Below are positions 26,623 to 34,001 of a stretch of DNA of 43,954 bases, piece after piece. The stretch lies in contig JAAOXS010000023.1 in NCBI GenBank assembly GCA_018220985.1, positions 1 through 43,954 on the forward strand, in the 5' to 3' direction. A model generated the notes under the pieces. That model did not search any database and had not been told where the DNA came from. It worked only from the letters and a program-made list of their open reading frames with translations. The position numbers were made by a program, and so were the translations under genes. The stretch is from Nanobdellota archaeon (lineage in GTDB: Archaea > Nanobdellota > Nanobdellia > PEZQ01). Position 1 is the first letter of the stretch; every line of letters begins with the position of its first letter.

Positions 26623-26695
26623 AGCCCCGTAGTGTAGAGGCCAAGCATACGTGCCTTTGGAGCATGTGACCCAGGTTCGAATCCTGGCGGGGCTA
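26623..26695 (+). tRNA. tRNA-Gln (anticodon UUG)
   Basis: It folds fully. The acceptor AGCCCCG (26623-26629) pairs with CGGGGCT (26688-26694), discriminator A at 26695. The D stem GTGT/GCAT has two G-U pairs. The anticodon stem CGTGC/GCATG has loop CTTTGGA, giving anticodon TTG. The T stem CCAGG/CCTGG has loop TTCGAAT. No CCA is encoded and there is no intron. The first pair is A1-U72, the pair by which archaeal GatDE is known to recognise tRNA-Gln; both gatD and gatE are in this window. Confidence 0.96.
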
Positions 26696-26697
26696 CT

Positions 26698-26731
26698 CAC
26701 AACCTTTTTTCTTGTAAGAAAAAAGGTTGTG
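26698..26731 (+). terminator. Perfect 16-bp hairpin after tRNA-Gln
   Basis: CACAACCTTTTTTCTT (26698-26713) is followed after only 2 nt by its exact reverse complement (26716-26731). The left arm contains six consecutive T, the signal archaeal RNA polymerase terminates at. It begins 3 nt after the tRNA. Such a long perfect stem is unusual for an archaeal tRNA terminator and may also block read-through from the TFE gene on the other strand. Confidence 0.65.
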
Positions 26732-26816
26732 CAAAAAAGAACTTTAGAATCAATTTCATAAAAAAAAAAAAATGCTATTTTAAATACATTTTCTTTATTA
26801 AAAAAAAGGTGGGATT
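26732..26816 (-). terminator. T-rich tract downstream of TFE
   Basis: Reading the minus strand after the TFE stop, an eight-T run (26800-26807) follows within about 10 nt and a 13-T run lies further on (26760-26772). Poly-T is the archaeal intrinsic termination signal. Nothing else is seen in this stretch. Confidence 0.5.
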
Positions 26817-27347
26817 TTAAAGAAGTTTTTTTAACTCAACTATCTCTTTTTCAATTCGTTTCCTTTCCTTATTAGCCTTGTTCACAAGCTTTTTCGTATC
26901 AACCAATTTTAAAGCCACAGCGCAATTCGTACAAGTAAAATTATTATTAAAAGCTTGAGTGAAATTAAAATTCTCCCTGCACGAAGAGCACATGTAAGTC
27001 TGATTATCACCATCACCCCTACCCGAATCCAACTTCTTAATCTCTTTCTCCTTATCCTCAACTATTTGCTGAACAAGCTTCTCAGGATAAAACTTCCAAT
27101 GATAAATGTACCAACCCTTCTTAATATCCCTCTGCCGATTATACAAAACAAGATTCTTAGAATAAAACTTGTAAAGAATGCTTCGCAACTTGTTAATATT
27201 AATTTTGATATCCCCAGCAATATCGTACTCACTCTTAACCTTTGTAATTGGCAAAGATTTTGCCACTTTAACAGCGTTAAGACCAGCTAAATCTTCAAGA
27301 TAACCCTTAACCAACGAGTTGTTGAATATCTTAGTCTTTGACGCCAT
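26817..27347 (-). CDS. tfe: Transcription factor E (TFE alpha)
   Basis: 176 residues from the ATG at 27347 (MASKTKIFNN). The frame is open 29 codons further upstream, but that extension runs into the site-2 protease gene and has no family resemblance. A TATA-like ATTTTTATT (27371-27379) sits 24-32 bp before 27347, supporting the shorter start. Residues 1-90 are the extended winged helix, with the DIAGDIKININKLRSILYKF pattern. Residues 120-155 are a zinc ribbon (CSSC and CTNC pairs). The C-terminus is a basic coiled coil. TFE aids promoter opening with TBP, TFB and RNA polymerase. Confidence 0.94.
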   Translation of the reverse strand: MASKTKIFNNSLVKGYLEDLAGLNAVKVAKSLPITKVKSEYDIAGDIKININKLRSILYKFYSKNLVLYNRQRDIKKGWYIYHWKFYPEKLVQQIVEDKEKEIKKLDSGRGDGDNQTYMCSSCRENFNFTQAFNNNFTCTNCAVALKLVDTKKLVNKANKERKRIEKEIVELKKLL

Positions 27348-27384
27348 AATCATTAATTGTGAATTAAGGTAATAAAAATGTTTT

Positions 27385-28539
27385 TCAGAGAATAAACGGC
27401 CCCACCAAGTTAATAATGAATAAACCAGTAACAAACCAGAAAAATAAAGATGAAATTTTAGCTGCTAAACCCTCATTTTTAACAAAATAAAGCAAAGTGT
27501 TATGAAAAATTTGCCCACCATCAGCAATCCATAAAGGCACAAAATTAACAGCGCCAACTGCCAAACTAAGAAAACCAATCCAAGTTAATAATTTGTAAAA
27601 CATTATTAACAAATCACTGAAAACCCAAATTTTTTCTCCAAAACTCGTTTTTTCAATGTTATCAGTAAAAGTTACTCCCATATAAGCTCGCGAAGCATTA
27701 TCAGGACTCTCAGTTAAAAAAACGTTAAAATCACCCTCACTTGTTGAAAGAACAACTTGATCACCAGGACTTGTCGCGTCAAGATATTCTTTAAAAGCTG
27801 TTGAACCACTTACAACAGTACTATTAACACTTGTAACAACCAAATCATAAGTTAAACCAGATTCCTTTGCAGGAAAACCATCAGACACGCCTGTAATCAA
27901 CACGCCGTCCGCTTCAAAAACTAATTCGACAACAGGATTCATAACATAACTAACTAATAAAAAACAAAAAGCGAATAAAACAAGATTAGCCATTGGCCCT
28001 GCAGCTGATATTCTCATTCGCTGCATCTTACTTTTTTTCAATAATTTCTTCTCATCAAATTCCACGAAAAACACTGGAATAAAAAATAAGAATCCGAAAC
28101 CGTCATTTTTTGGTTTAACCCCTTCAGCGGCGCCGACAATGGCATGACCGAACTCATGAATGAACGCGATAATGATTAAACTAATTATACCATACCAAAA
28201 AGGTACGAAAAAAGTGCTTCCTGGTAATCTAACACCAGGTATTAGTAATCCTACTTGCGCGGTCGTAACTTCTTTTGTTAATATTTTCACAGCGCTTTCC
28301 GTGAGCATTACTGGTAGTAAGAACATGAAGTAAAAACCAACGATTATTCCAATTGTTGCAAAAACTTTTAACGCGAACTCGTATTTTCTTCCAAAATCGT
28401 ACATTTGCTTTAAGCCTAATTTCATTTTGTACAAAAAGATTATGCCATAATATTTTTGGAACTTTGAACGATTACGGAAAACGAATATTAGCACTATTGC
28501 GTAAAAAATGAGTGCGCTTCCCAAGTCAAACCATTCCAT
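27385..28539 (-). CDS. Site-2 protease-family membrane metalloprotease (M50)
   Basis: 384 residues from the ATG at 28539; an upstream alternative at 28554 would leave no room for the TATA-like TTTTTATTATTTA at 28558-28570, which suits a leaderless 28539 start. Zinc motif HEFGH (about 136-140) lies in a membrane helix. A PDZ-like domain (about 215-295) follows, and the second zinc-ligand motif is LWIADGGQIFH. There are about six membrane helices. It cleaves substrates within the membrane, often releasing regulators; the substrate is unknown. The gene lies 37 bp upstream of tfe. Confidence 0.93.
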   Translation of the reverse strand: MEWFDLGSALIFYAIVLIFVFRNRSKFQKYYGIIFLYKMKLGLKQMYDFGRKYEFALKVFATIGIIVGFYFMFLLPVMLTESAVKILTKEVTTAQVGLLIPGVRLPGSTFFVPFWYGIISLIIIAFIHEFGHAIVGAAEGVKPKNDGFGFLFFIPVFFVEFDEKKLLKKSKMQRMRISAAGPMANLVLFAFCFLLVSYVMNPVVELVFEADGVLITGVSDGFPAKESGLTYDLVVTSVNSTVVSGSTAFKEYLDATSPGDQVVLSTSEGDFNVFLTESPDNASRAYMGVTFTDNIEKTSFGEKIWVFSDLLIMFYKLLTWIGFLSLAVGAVNFVPLWIADGGQIFHNTLLYFVKNEGLAAKISSLFFWFVTGLFIINLVGPFIL

Positions 28540-28554
28540 GAAAACAATACGCAC

Positions 28555-28740
28555 AAGTAAATAATAAAAAGGTTAAGGTAAAAAAAAAGTGTTAAAGATG
28601 TTCGTCATAATTGGAATGCAAATAATATTTACTTAATAAACTGAAAACACTAATTATTGAGTGGATTAGGTAAGGTTTCACACCTGTTTTTCTATCCTCT
28701 AAACGTTTAGGTTTCCCTACATTTCGGTATGTTGCTGTTA
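28555..28740. other. Spacer between tRNA-Lys and the site-2 protease gene
   Basis: It holds the TATA-like box of the protease gene at 28558-28570 and a perfect 12-bp palindrome CTAAACGTTTAG at 28699-28710, which lies about 30 nt past the tRNA-Lys 3' end and might be part of its termination or processing. No open frame or RNA gene is supported. Confidence 0.4.
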
Positions 28741-28815
28741 TGGGCCCAACGGGATTTGAACCCGCGACCCCTTGGTTAAAAGCCAAGTGCTCTAGCCAGG
28801 CTGAGCTATGAGCCC
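28741..28815 (-). tRNA. tRNA-Lys (anticodon UUU)
   Basis: Read on the minus strand, acceptor GGGCTCA pairs with TGGGCCC, with discriminator A at 28741. The D arm is GCTC/GAGC, anticodon stem CTTGG/CCAAG with loop CTTTTAA (anticodon TTT), and T stem GCGGG/CCCGT with loop TTCAAAT. 75 nt, no intron, no encoded CCA. The gene is divergent from, and only 59 bp away from, the class I lysyl-tRNA synthetase that charges it. Confidence 0.96.
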
Positions 28816-28841
28816 ACACCAAAGTTGAACGGCTTGGTTAG

Positions 28842-28853
28842 TATTTAAAAATA
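28842..28853. promoter_or_regulatory. Shared bidirectional TATA-like box for tRNA-Lys and LysRS
   Basis: TATTTAAAAATA is the only AT-box in the 59 bp gap. It lies 27-38 bp from the tRNA-Lys 5' end (28815, leftward) and 22-33 bp from the LysRS ATG (28875, rightward). It is therefore placed correctly for both transcripts, with LysRS leaderless. Confidence 0.6.
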
Positions 28854-28874
28854 ACGGTTGATTACTAAAATAAC

Positions 28875-30437
28875 ATGAGTGAAAGTTTGTTCTGGGCAGA
28901 CCAGGAAGCAAGAAGGGTAATAGCTCACAGTGGTGATAAAAAAGAGTACGTGTGCGCTTCAGGAATCACTCCCTCAGGCACAGTGCATATAGGAAATTTC
29001 AGAGAAATCATTACCGTAGACTTAGTAGTAAAAGCACTTGAAAACATTGGGAAAAAAGTACGCTTCATTTATTCATGGGATGACTTTGACAGATTAAGAA
29101 AAATACCGGCAAACTTCACAAAACAAGAACAAAAAAATTTGAAAGAACACTTATACGAACCAGTAGGGGAAATACCAGACCCAACAGGAACTCACAAAAC
29201 GTACGCAAGACTAATACAAAAACCATTAGAAGAAGATGTTAAAGAACTTGGCATAAAACCAGAATTCCTCTACCAACACGAACTATTCAGGAAATGCGTT
29301 TACGCCGAAAAAATAAGAACAGCACTACAAAAACGAGAACGAATACGGCAAATAGTAAACCAATACAGAAAAAAACCACGACAAGAAAACTGGTACCCCT
29401 TAGAATTATACTGCGAAAAATGCAACAAAGGCACAACAACAATAACGCACTACAACGAAGAATATTCCATCTCATACAAATGCGATTGCGGATACGAAAA
29501 CACAATTGACTTTAGAAAAAAAGGCATACTAAAACCATTATGGCGAGTTGACTGGCCTATGCGCTGGGCGCACTACCATGAAGATTTCGAACCAGCAGGA
29601 ATAGACCATTTCTCAGCAGGAAGCTCAAGAACAACTGGAATAGAAATAGTCAACAAAATATTCGATTACAAAGAACCTTACGGATTCTCATATGACATAA
29701 TAACACTAAAAGGCCAGCAAAAAAAGATGAGCAAAAGTAAAGGAAACATAATCAGCATACGTGATGCTTACAACATTTACTTACCAGAAATAGTACGGCA
29801 CATGTTTGCAGGAACAAAACCTAACAGACCATTCTCAATAAGTTTTGACGATGACTTATTAAAAATATATGACAATTTTTACAAAACAGAAAGAATAGCT
29901 TTTGGAAAAGAACAAGTAAGTAAAAGAGATTCTGCGCACTGGAAAAGCGTTTACAACTATTGTTACGGACAGAGAATGAAAAAACCAACAACGCTACCAG
30001 TTCAACCAAGCTTCAGACAACTCAGCGACACTTACCAAACATTCGACGATGAAAAAAGAACAGTTCAAGAATTAAACGGGAAAACCTCATTTGACAATCA
30101 TAGACTAAAACAAGAAGTTAAAAGAGTAAAACACTGGCTGGAAAACCACGCTCCGAAAGAATACGTTTACGAAATAACAAATAAAAAACCAAAATTGAAC
30201 AAAACAGAAAAAGACGCGTTAAAAAAATTCGCAGAACTAATCATTTCAAACAAAACAGAAGATGAAGTGAAAAAAACGTGCAAAACAATTTTTGACAACT
30301 ACGAAATAAAACCAAAAAAATTTTTTGAAACATTCTACTTAACACTTTTCGGAAAACAAAAAGGCCCTCGCCTCGCACAATACATTCTCGCACATGACGT
30401 GAAAAAAATTAGTGAAATAATAAAAAAATTAGTATAA
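28875..30437 (+). CDS. lysS: Lysyl-tRNA synthetase, class I
   Basis: 520 residues, the expected size. The class I signatures are present: PSGTVHIGN (HIGH-type, about 32-40) and KMSKSKGN (about 280-287). Two CxxC-type pairs (YCEKCNKG and CDCGYE, about 178-202) form a zinc site in the connecting region. The C-terminal helical bundle recognises the anticodon. It attaches lysine to tRNA-Lys using ATP. The class I form is typical of archaea. The adjacent divergent tRNA-Lys(UUU) appears to share its promoter box. Confidence 0.97.
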   Translation: MSESLFWADQEARRVIAHSGDKKEYVCASGITPSGTVHIGNFREIITVDLVVKALENIGKKVRFIYSWDDFDRLRKIPANFTKQEQKNLKEHLYEPVGEIPDPTGTHKTYARLIQKPLEEDVKELGIKPEFLYQHELFRKCVYAEKIRTALQKRERIRQIVNQYRKKPRQENWYPLELYCEKCNKGTTTITHYNEEYSISYKCDCGYENTIDFRKKGILKPLWRVDWPMRWAHYHEDFEPAGIDHFSAGSSRTTGIEIVNKIFDYKEPYGFSYDIITLKGQQKKMSKSKGNIISIRDAYNIYLPEIVRHMFAGTKPNRPFSISFDDDLLKIYDNFYKTERIAFGKEQVSKRDSAHWKSVYNYCYGQRMKKPTTLPVQPSFRQLSDTYQTFDDEKRTVQELNGKTSFDNHRLKQEVKRVKHWLENHAPKEYVYEITNKKPKLNKTEKDALKKFAELIISNKTEDEVKKTCKTIFDNYEIKPKKFFETFYLTLFGKQKGPRLAQYILAHDVKKISEIIKKLV

Positions 30438-30526
30438 ACACTTGAACAAAGCATAACAGTATTTAAAGAAATAGAAAAAGTTAAATAAGCCACGAGAATC
30501 AATTTTATGGAGAGAGGGGGATTATA

Positions 30527-30769
30527 GTGGCATTAGCCGTTAAAAGAGATAAGATAACACTACTTTTGGATTGGATGTATCAAACTTACGTCGTATCCGA
30601 GCAGGAACAATTATGCGAAGAAATTGAGTGCTTATTAAAGAACGAAATCAAATGGATGCGCCGAAAACAATTAAAACAAGTTTATCGGGGTTGGGTTAAG
30701 GAAAACAAAGAACTCCCACGATTTAGAACTATTGAAAAACAAGTAAAACAAGTGATTACAATATTCTAA
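30527..30769 (+). CDS. Small basic hypothetical protein
   Basis: 80 residues starting at GTG, preceded by a purine-rich AGAGAGGGGG (30511-30520) that can act as a ribosome site; an ATG at 30507 just upstream leads into a stop. The protein is helical, rich in Lys, Gln and Glu, with Trp-containing segments (LDWMYQTY, IKWMRRKQ, YRGWVKE), and has no membrane segment. A TATA-like stretch (GTTAAATAAGC, about 30480) precedes it. I do not recognise the family. The basic character could fit nucleic-acid binding, but that is only a guess. Confidence 0.55.
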   Translation: MALAVKRDKITLLLDWMYQTYVVSEQEQLCEEIECLLKNEIKWMRRKQLKQVYRGWVKENKELPRFRTIEKQVKQVITIF

Positions 30770-30794
30770 AAAAAAAACCTTTTCCTTTTTTTTT
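30768..30794. terminator. Bidirectional A-tract/T-tract terminator
   Basis: Ten A (30768-30777), then CCTTTTCC, then nine T (30786-30794), lie between the converging ends of the small hypothetical gene and L40e. Each strand therefore meets a T run just after its stop codon, and the A and T arms could pair across the short loop. Confidence 0.65.
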
Positions 30795-30799
30795 AAAAT

Positions 30800-30973
30800 T
30801 TAACCCTTAGCACGCGTTTTATTCTTAGGCCTGAAAGCTTTACCATCACAACGCCTGCACTTAACAACTTTTTTCTTAACTTTCTCATAAGAAGCCCTAA
30901 TCTTACTCTTACACTTGTAACAAATGTAAACGTCTTTGAACATTCTTTTCTCAGCTTCAGGAAACTTAGCCAT
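30800..30973 (-). CDS. rpl40e: Ribosomal protein L40e
   Basis: 57 residues, ATG at 30973, stop at 30800. The start MAKFPEAEKRMF, the zinc-ribbon cysteine pairs CYKC and CRRC (about 18-21 and 39-42) and the basic tail RPKNKTRAKG match archaeal L40e, a small zinc-binding protein of the large ribosomal subunit. It lies 33 bp downstream of the dUTPase-fold gene and may share its transcript. A longer frame overlapping it is a non-coding shadow. Confidence 0.92.
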   Translation of the reverse strand: MAKFPEAEKRMFKDVYICYKCKSKIRASYEKVKKKVVKCRRCDGKAFRPKNKTRAKG

Positions 30974-31006
30974 AACGAGTTCAAAAAAAGAACGAGTTTA
31001 AAAAGG

Positions 31007-31477
31007 TTACTTTTTTGGTCGATTATACTGCTTAACCCCTTTTTTAACTTCAATAAAAGAAACTCTGAGCATTGAAGAACCAAGTTGAACTCGAACAGTC
31101 TTCTTATTATTGTTAATCAACAAAAAACGAACAAAACACTTAGAACACGGGCCATGATTGCTAACTGAAACGCTTAAACCAAGATTGAATAATTCTTGCT
31201 TAGGGTAAACCATTGCGAACAAGTAATTTGGCACGTTCAACTCTTCAACAGTCGTGCACAAAACTTGCTCACCTCCTTTCAAATCAAAAAAACGCTCAAC
31301 ACCCTCTTCAACATCAATCACAAAAATTTTTTCACGATTAATGCCTAACTTAAAAATGGAACCGAGTCTTAAATCAAAACCCGCTGCTTCAGGTTTTTTT
31401 AATTCAAACTCGCTAAGACCAACAACTATTTTCTCCTGCTTAACCAATTTTAACAAAACATCTTCGCCAAGTATCAT
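31007..31477 (-). CDS. dUTPase/dCTP-deaminase-fold protein with degenerate active site
   Basis: 156 residues. It aligns along its length with dCTP deaminases: MILGEDVLLKLV start, AAGFDLRLGSIF for the usual xSxDLRLG segment, GGEQVLCTTVEELNVP, then NLGLSVSVSNHG, and a C-terminal LGSSMLRVSFIEV. The catalytic RSSxxRxG is replaced by PKQELFNLG, and the AGWIDPGF-like segment by SNHGPCSKCF. Deamination or hydrolysis of dCTP/dUTP is therefore doubtful; it may be a structural or regulatory homologue. It overlaps the transglutaminase-like gene by 4 bp (ATGA), so translation is coupled. Confidence 0.75.
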   Translation of the reverse strand: MILGEDVLLKLVKQEKIVVGLSEFELKKPEAAGFDLRLGSIFKLGINREKIFVIDVEEGVERFFDLKGGEQVLCTTVEELNVPNYLFAMVYPKQELFNLGLSVSVSNHGPCSKCFVRFLLINNNKKTVRVQLGSSMLRVSFIEVKKGVKQYNRPKK

Positions 31478-33369
31478 GAATACAATAATAACTTTATGAA
31501 TCTTTTAATATAATAAACTATTTTCTCAAACAAACTCATCTCAACATCCACGCGCAAAAAATAATTGTACTGCTCACCGAAAATGTCAACAATGATTAAT
31601 TCTAAATCAATACTCATTCCTGCGAGTTCAACAGGTATCAAAAACGAATTTGATTTCTTAAACTCTTTTGACTCTGAAAAATCCCCACTTGAAATAGAAA
31701 GAATACTAGTACGCGGTTCAAAATTTTTCTCCAACAAAACAGTTAAGTTATAAAACTCACCTGAAACATTGTAAAAAGCTGAAATATTGATTTCAGGCGT
31801 TTCAATATTCTCCAAAACAAAAGAGTAAGATTCTAAAAGTAAACCATTATTGTAAACTGAAATTTTTTCATTATGAACGCCTTGAGTAGAATAATTAAGC
31901 GGTATTTGAATAGTAAAATAATTATTAATACTTAAAGAAGGCACGTTAAAAACAAGATTATGATTTGGAATTCTAACCTCCAACAAATCTAAAATCATAT
32001 TACCATCATTAAAAAAGGAAACATTCAACAAAGAAGTATAATCATAAAACTTATCACTAAAATTAACTTCAACTGAAACATGAGGGTTCTCAACCAAATC
32101 ATTTTCGTTTAAAAAAAATTCGACATCACTAAAAGAAGATTGAGCAACACCATGATAATTTGTAACATTCAAAACAAACTCATTAGAAAAAGGAGTTCTA
32201 ACCCGAATAGGGTGAATAAAATAACGATTTTTTTCAACACCACCAGGCGTTTTAAAAATTAAACGAGCAACACGCGTACCTCCATCAACGAGAAGATAAT
32301 TAATAAAATTAAGTAATTCCAATTCTTGAGTTGTAACAACTTGTAACGGAAGAATAATTGACTTTTTCAAAGGCGAATTCAAAGTAAGAGTTAAAACAAC
32401 ATAATCATTTTCATAATACTTATCCCTATCCAACTCACCTGTAATAAAAAATATTTCATCCTGCTCTTCGAAAGAATCTAAATTAATAATTATATCAGGA
32501 TTATTCGCTGTTAAAGAAGCGTCACGATGCTTGTAAGAAACACTTGACATAATGAATTCCGGTGAAGAACTCGTCATAAACTTTATATGAGAAACATCCA
32601 CGAAACCGTACTGCCCCCACGTAGGATCAAAAGGCACCCACTCATCAGATAAATAAACTTCAATGTACGAATGAGGGCCGTAACCTTCAAGAGCTTCTGC
32701 TTGAACGTACCCATGAACAAAACGAACAGGCACGCCAATAGAACGTATTAACGCAGCTGTTAAAACGGAAAACTCATCGCAAGTTCCCTTCTCATTTGCG
32801 TAAACCCATTTAGCGTCAAGCAAATACTCACCGCCAACATCCAAATCATAAGTAACGTAATCATGAACGAAATCAGCAATTCTCAACACAGCTTCAGCCT
32901 TATACTTCACGCCCTCAACAATCTTGCTTGCCTTACTCTTCATTTCAAGACTGGGATTCACGTAATCATCAAAAACCAAGTATTCCTGCAACTCAAAAGA
33001 GTAATTAATATCATTAAGTAATTCTAAATCATCCAACCAAAAAAGTTTTGCAGGATTAACAAAAGAAATAACAGCATTATACACCACATCTTGATTCAGT
33101 GTTGGCGCGTTAATAACGAAAAAGTTCTCAGCACCTAAAACGACATCACCGCCAACAAGAGAATCAACATTAACGCTCTCTTCTTGAGGTACGAAAAAAG
33201 ATTGGAAAGCCAAATCTTGAATTTCAGGATTTGCACCAGTAACTTCATAATCAATTATTCCAGAAGCAGTAACTGAAAAAGTTGCGGAACCTTGAGCTAA
33301 CAAATCAGTTTCAGCGAATCCTGCGCTAACAAAAGCGAACAGTAATAATAAAAAAGCATACCTACCCAT
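31474..33369 (-). CDS. Secreted transglutaminase-like surface protein
   Basis: 631 residues from the ATG at 33369 (MGRYAFLLLLFAFVSAGFA, a good signal peptide); an ATG seven codons earlier leaves only 11 bp before the divergent gene. A TATA-like TTTTATATTA at 33391-33400 supports 33369. After a beta-rich N-terminal domain comes a transglutaminase-like core (about 150-265) with the full Cys-His-Asp triad: GTCDEF, YGPHSYIEV and PFDPTWG. The rest (about 290-610) is a series of CARDB/Ig-like domains. There is no classical membrane anchor; the C-terminus is a short amphipathic basic helix. Such domains act as proteases or crosslinkers outside the cell. The substrate is unknown. Confidence 0.88.
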   Translation of the reverse strand: MGRYAFLLLLFAFVSAGFAETDLLAQGSATFSVTASGIIDYEVTGANPEIQDLAFQSFFVPQEESVNVDSLVGGDVVLGAENFFVINAPTLNQDVVYNAVISFVNPAKLFWLDDLELLNDINYSFELQEYLVFDDYVNPSLEMKSKASKIVEGVKYKAEAVLRIADFVHDYVTYDLDVGGEYLLDAKWVYANEKGTCDEFSVLTAALIRSIGVPVRFVHGYVQAEALEGYGPHSYIEVYLSDEWVPFDPTWGQYGFVDVSHIKFMTSSSPEFIMSSVSYKHRDASLTANNPDIIINLDSFEEQDEIFFITGELDRDKYYENDYVVLTLTLNSPLKKSIILPLQVVTTQELELLNFINYLLVDGGTRVARLIFKTPGGVEKNRYFIHPIRVRTPFSNEFVLNVTNYHGVAQSSFSDVEFFLNENDLVENPHVSVEVNFSDKFYDYTSLLNVSFFNDGNMILDLLEVRIPNHNLVFNVPSLSINNYFTIQIPLNYSTQGVHNEKISVYNNGLLLESYSFVLENIETPEINISAFYNVSGEFYNLTVLLEKNFEPRTSILSISSGDFSESKEFKKSNSFLIPVELAGMSIDLELIIVDIFGEQYNYFLRVDVEMSLFEKIVYYIKRFIKLLLYS

Positions 33370-33401
33370 AACATAAATATAATAAAACAATAATATAAAA
33401 A
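33370..33401. promoter_or_regulatory. 32-bp divergent promoter with two opposed TATA-like boxes
   Basis: ATAAATATAATA (33373-33384) is 18-29 bp before the rnp3 ATG, and on the other strand TTTTATATTA (33391-33400) is 22-31 bp before the transglutaminase-like ATG. Both genes would be leaderless, and the two boxes face each other within one polymerase footprint. Confidence 0.6.
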
Positions 33402-34001
33402 ATGCTACGAAACATTTATGACTTCAACACGAGAACACCCCCAAAAAATTTGGGATACGCAAATTACTTTATAGTATTAGAAAACAAATATGAAAAAACA
33501 AAAAAAATAACTGGCGTTGAAATAAAACCGAAAACAGTAAATGAACTAAATAAACAAGTTAAAAAATTTAAGAACGCTAATTTCATAATACTAACAACAC
33601 AAGATTACGAAATAAAAAGAAAAGCAGTTGATAACTCTCTTGTTGACGCAATAGCTCATAACGAATTAGAAAAAAAGAGAAGTAAAAGAAATTACAGGTA
33701 CTCTGGAATCGACCACGTAATCGCAAAAAAGTGCGCTGAAAACAATGTGAGCGTGAACATTTGCTTTAACGATTTCTTAAACGCGGAAAATAGGGGAATA
33801 ATTCTTGGCAGGATGAAACAAAATGTAAGACTGTGTTTAAAATATGGAGCGCCAATAATCATTTCAAGCGGTGCGGAAAAAACAAGCGAACTCGTACCAC
33901 CAGATAACTTAACAGCATTCGCAGAATTCTTAGGAATGAACAGAAAACAATCCCTTGAAAGTGTAAGCAGAGTCGCTGAAAAAATAATTAAAAGAAAATG
34001 A
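33402..34001 (+). CDS. rnp3: RNase P protein component 3 (Rpp30)
   Basis: 199 residues, a TIM-barrel-like protein near the family's usual size. Conserved features seen: an internal VDAIAHNE strand, SGIDHVIAKKCAENNVSVNICF, NVRLCLKYGAPIIISSGA near the end and LGMNRKQSLESV at the tail. Rpp30 binds the catalytic RNA with Rnp2 and is needed for 5' processing of pre-tRNA. It overlaps the next gene by 4 bp (ATGA), so translation is coupled to the MFS transporter and then rnp2. Confidence 0.93.
   Translation: MLRNIYDFNTRTPPKNLGYANYFIVLENKYEKTKKITGVEIKPKTVNELNKQVKKFKNANFIILTTQDYEIKRKAVDNSLVDAIAHNELEKKRSKRNYRYSGIDHVIAKKCAENNVSVNICFNDFLNAENRGIILGRMKQNVRLCLKYGAPIIISSGAEKTSELVPPDNLTAFAEFLGMNRKQSLESVSRVAEKIIKRK

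Noticed and set aside
27348-27434. 29-codon N-terminal extension of TFE
   Set aside because: It overlaps the site-2 protease gene and lies across the TATA-like box; the family start is the ATG at 27347.
28592-28822. 76-residue minus-strand frame
   Set aside because: It runs through the tRNA-Lys gene, whose cloverleaf is complete; the protein is a translation of the tRNA.
29287-29509. Frames of about 71 residues on both strands inside the LysRS gene
   Set aside because: They lie within the zinc-binding region of an intact, well-recognised synthetase and have skewed composition.
30793-31083. 96-residue minus-strand frame
   Set aside because: It overlaps L40e and the end of the dUTPase-fold gene in another phase and shows no family resemblance; L40e explains the region.
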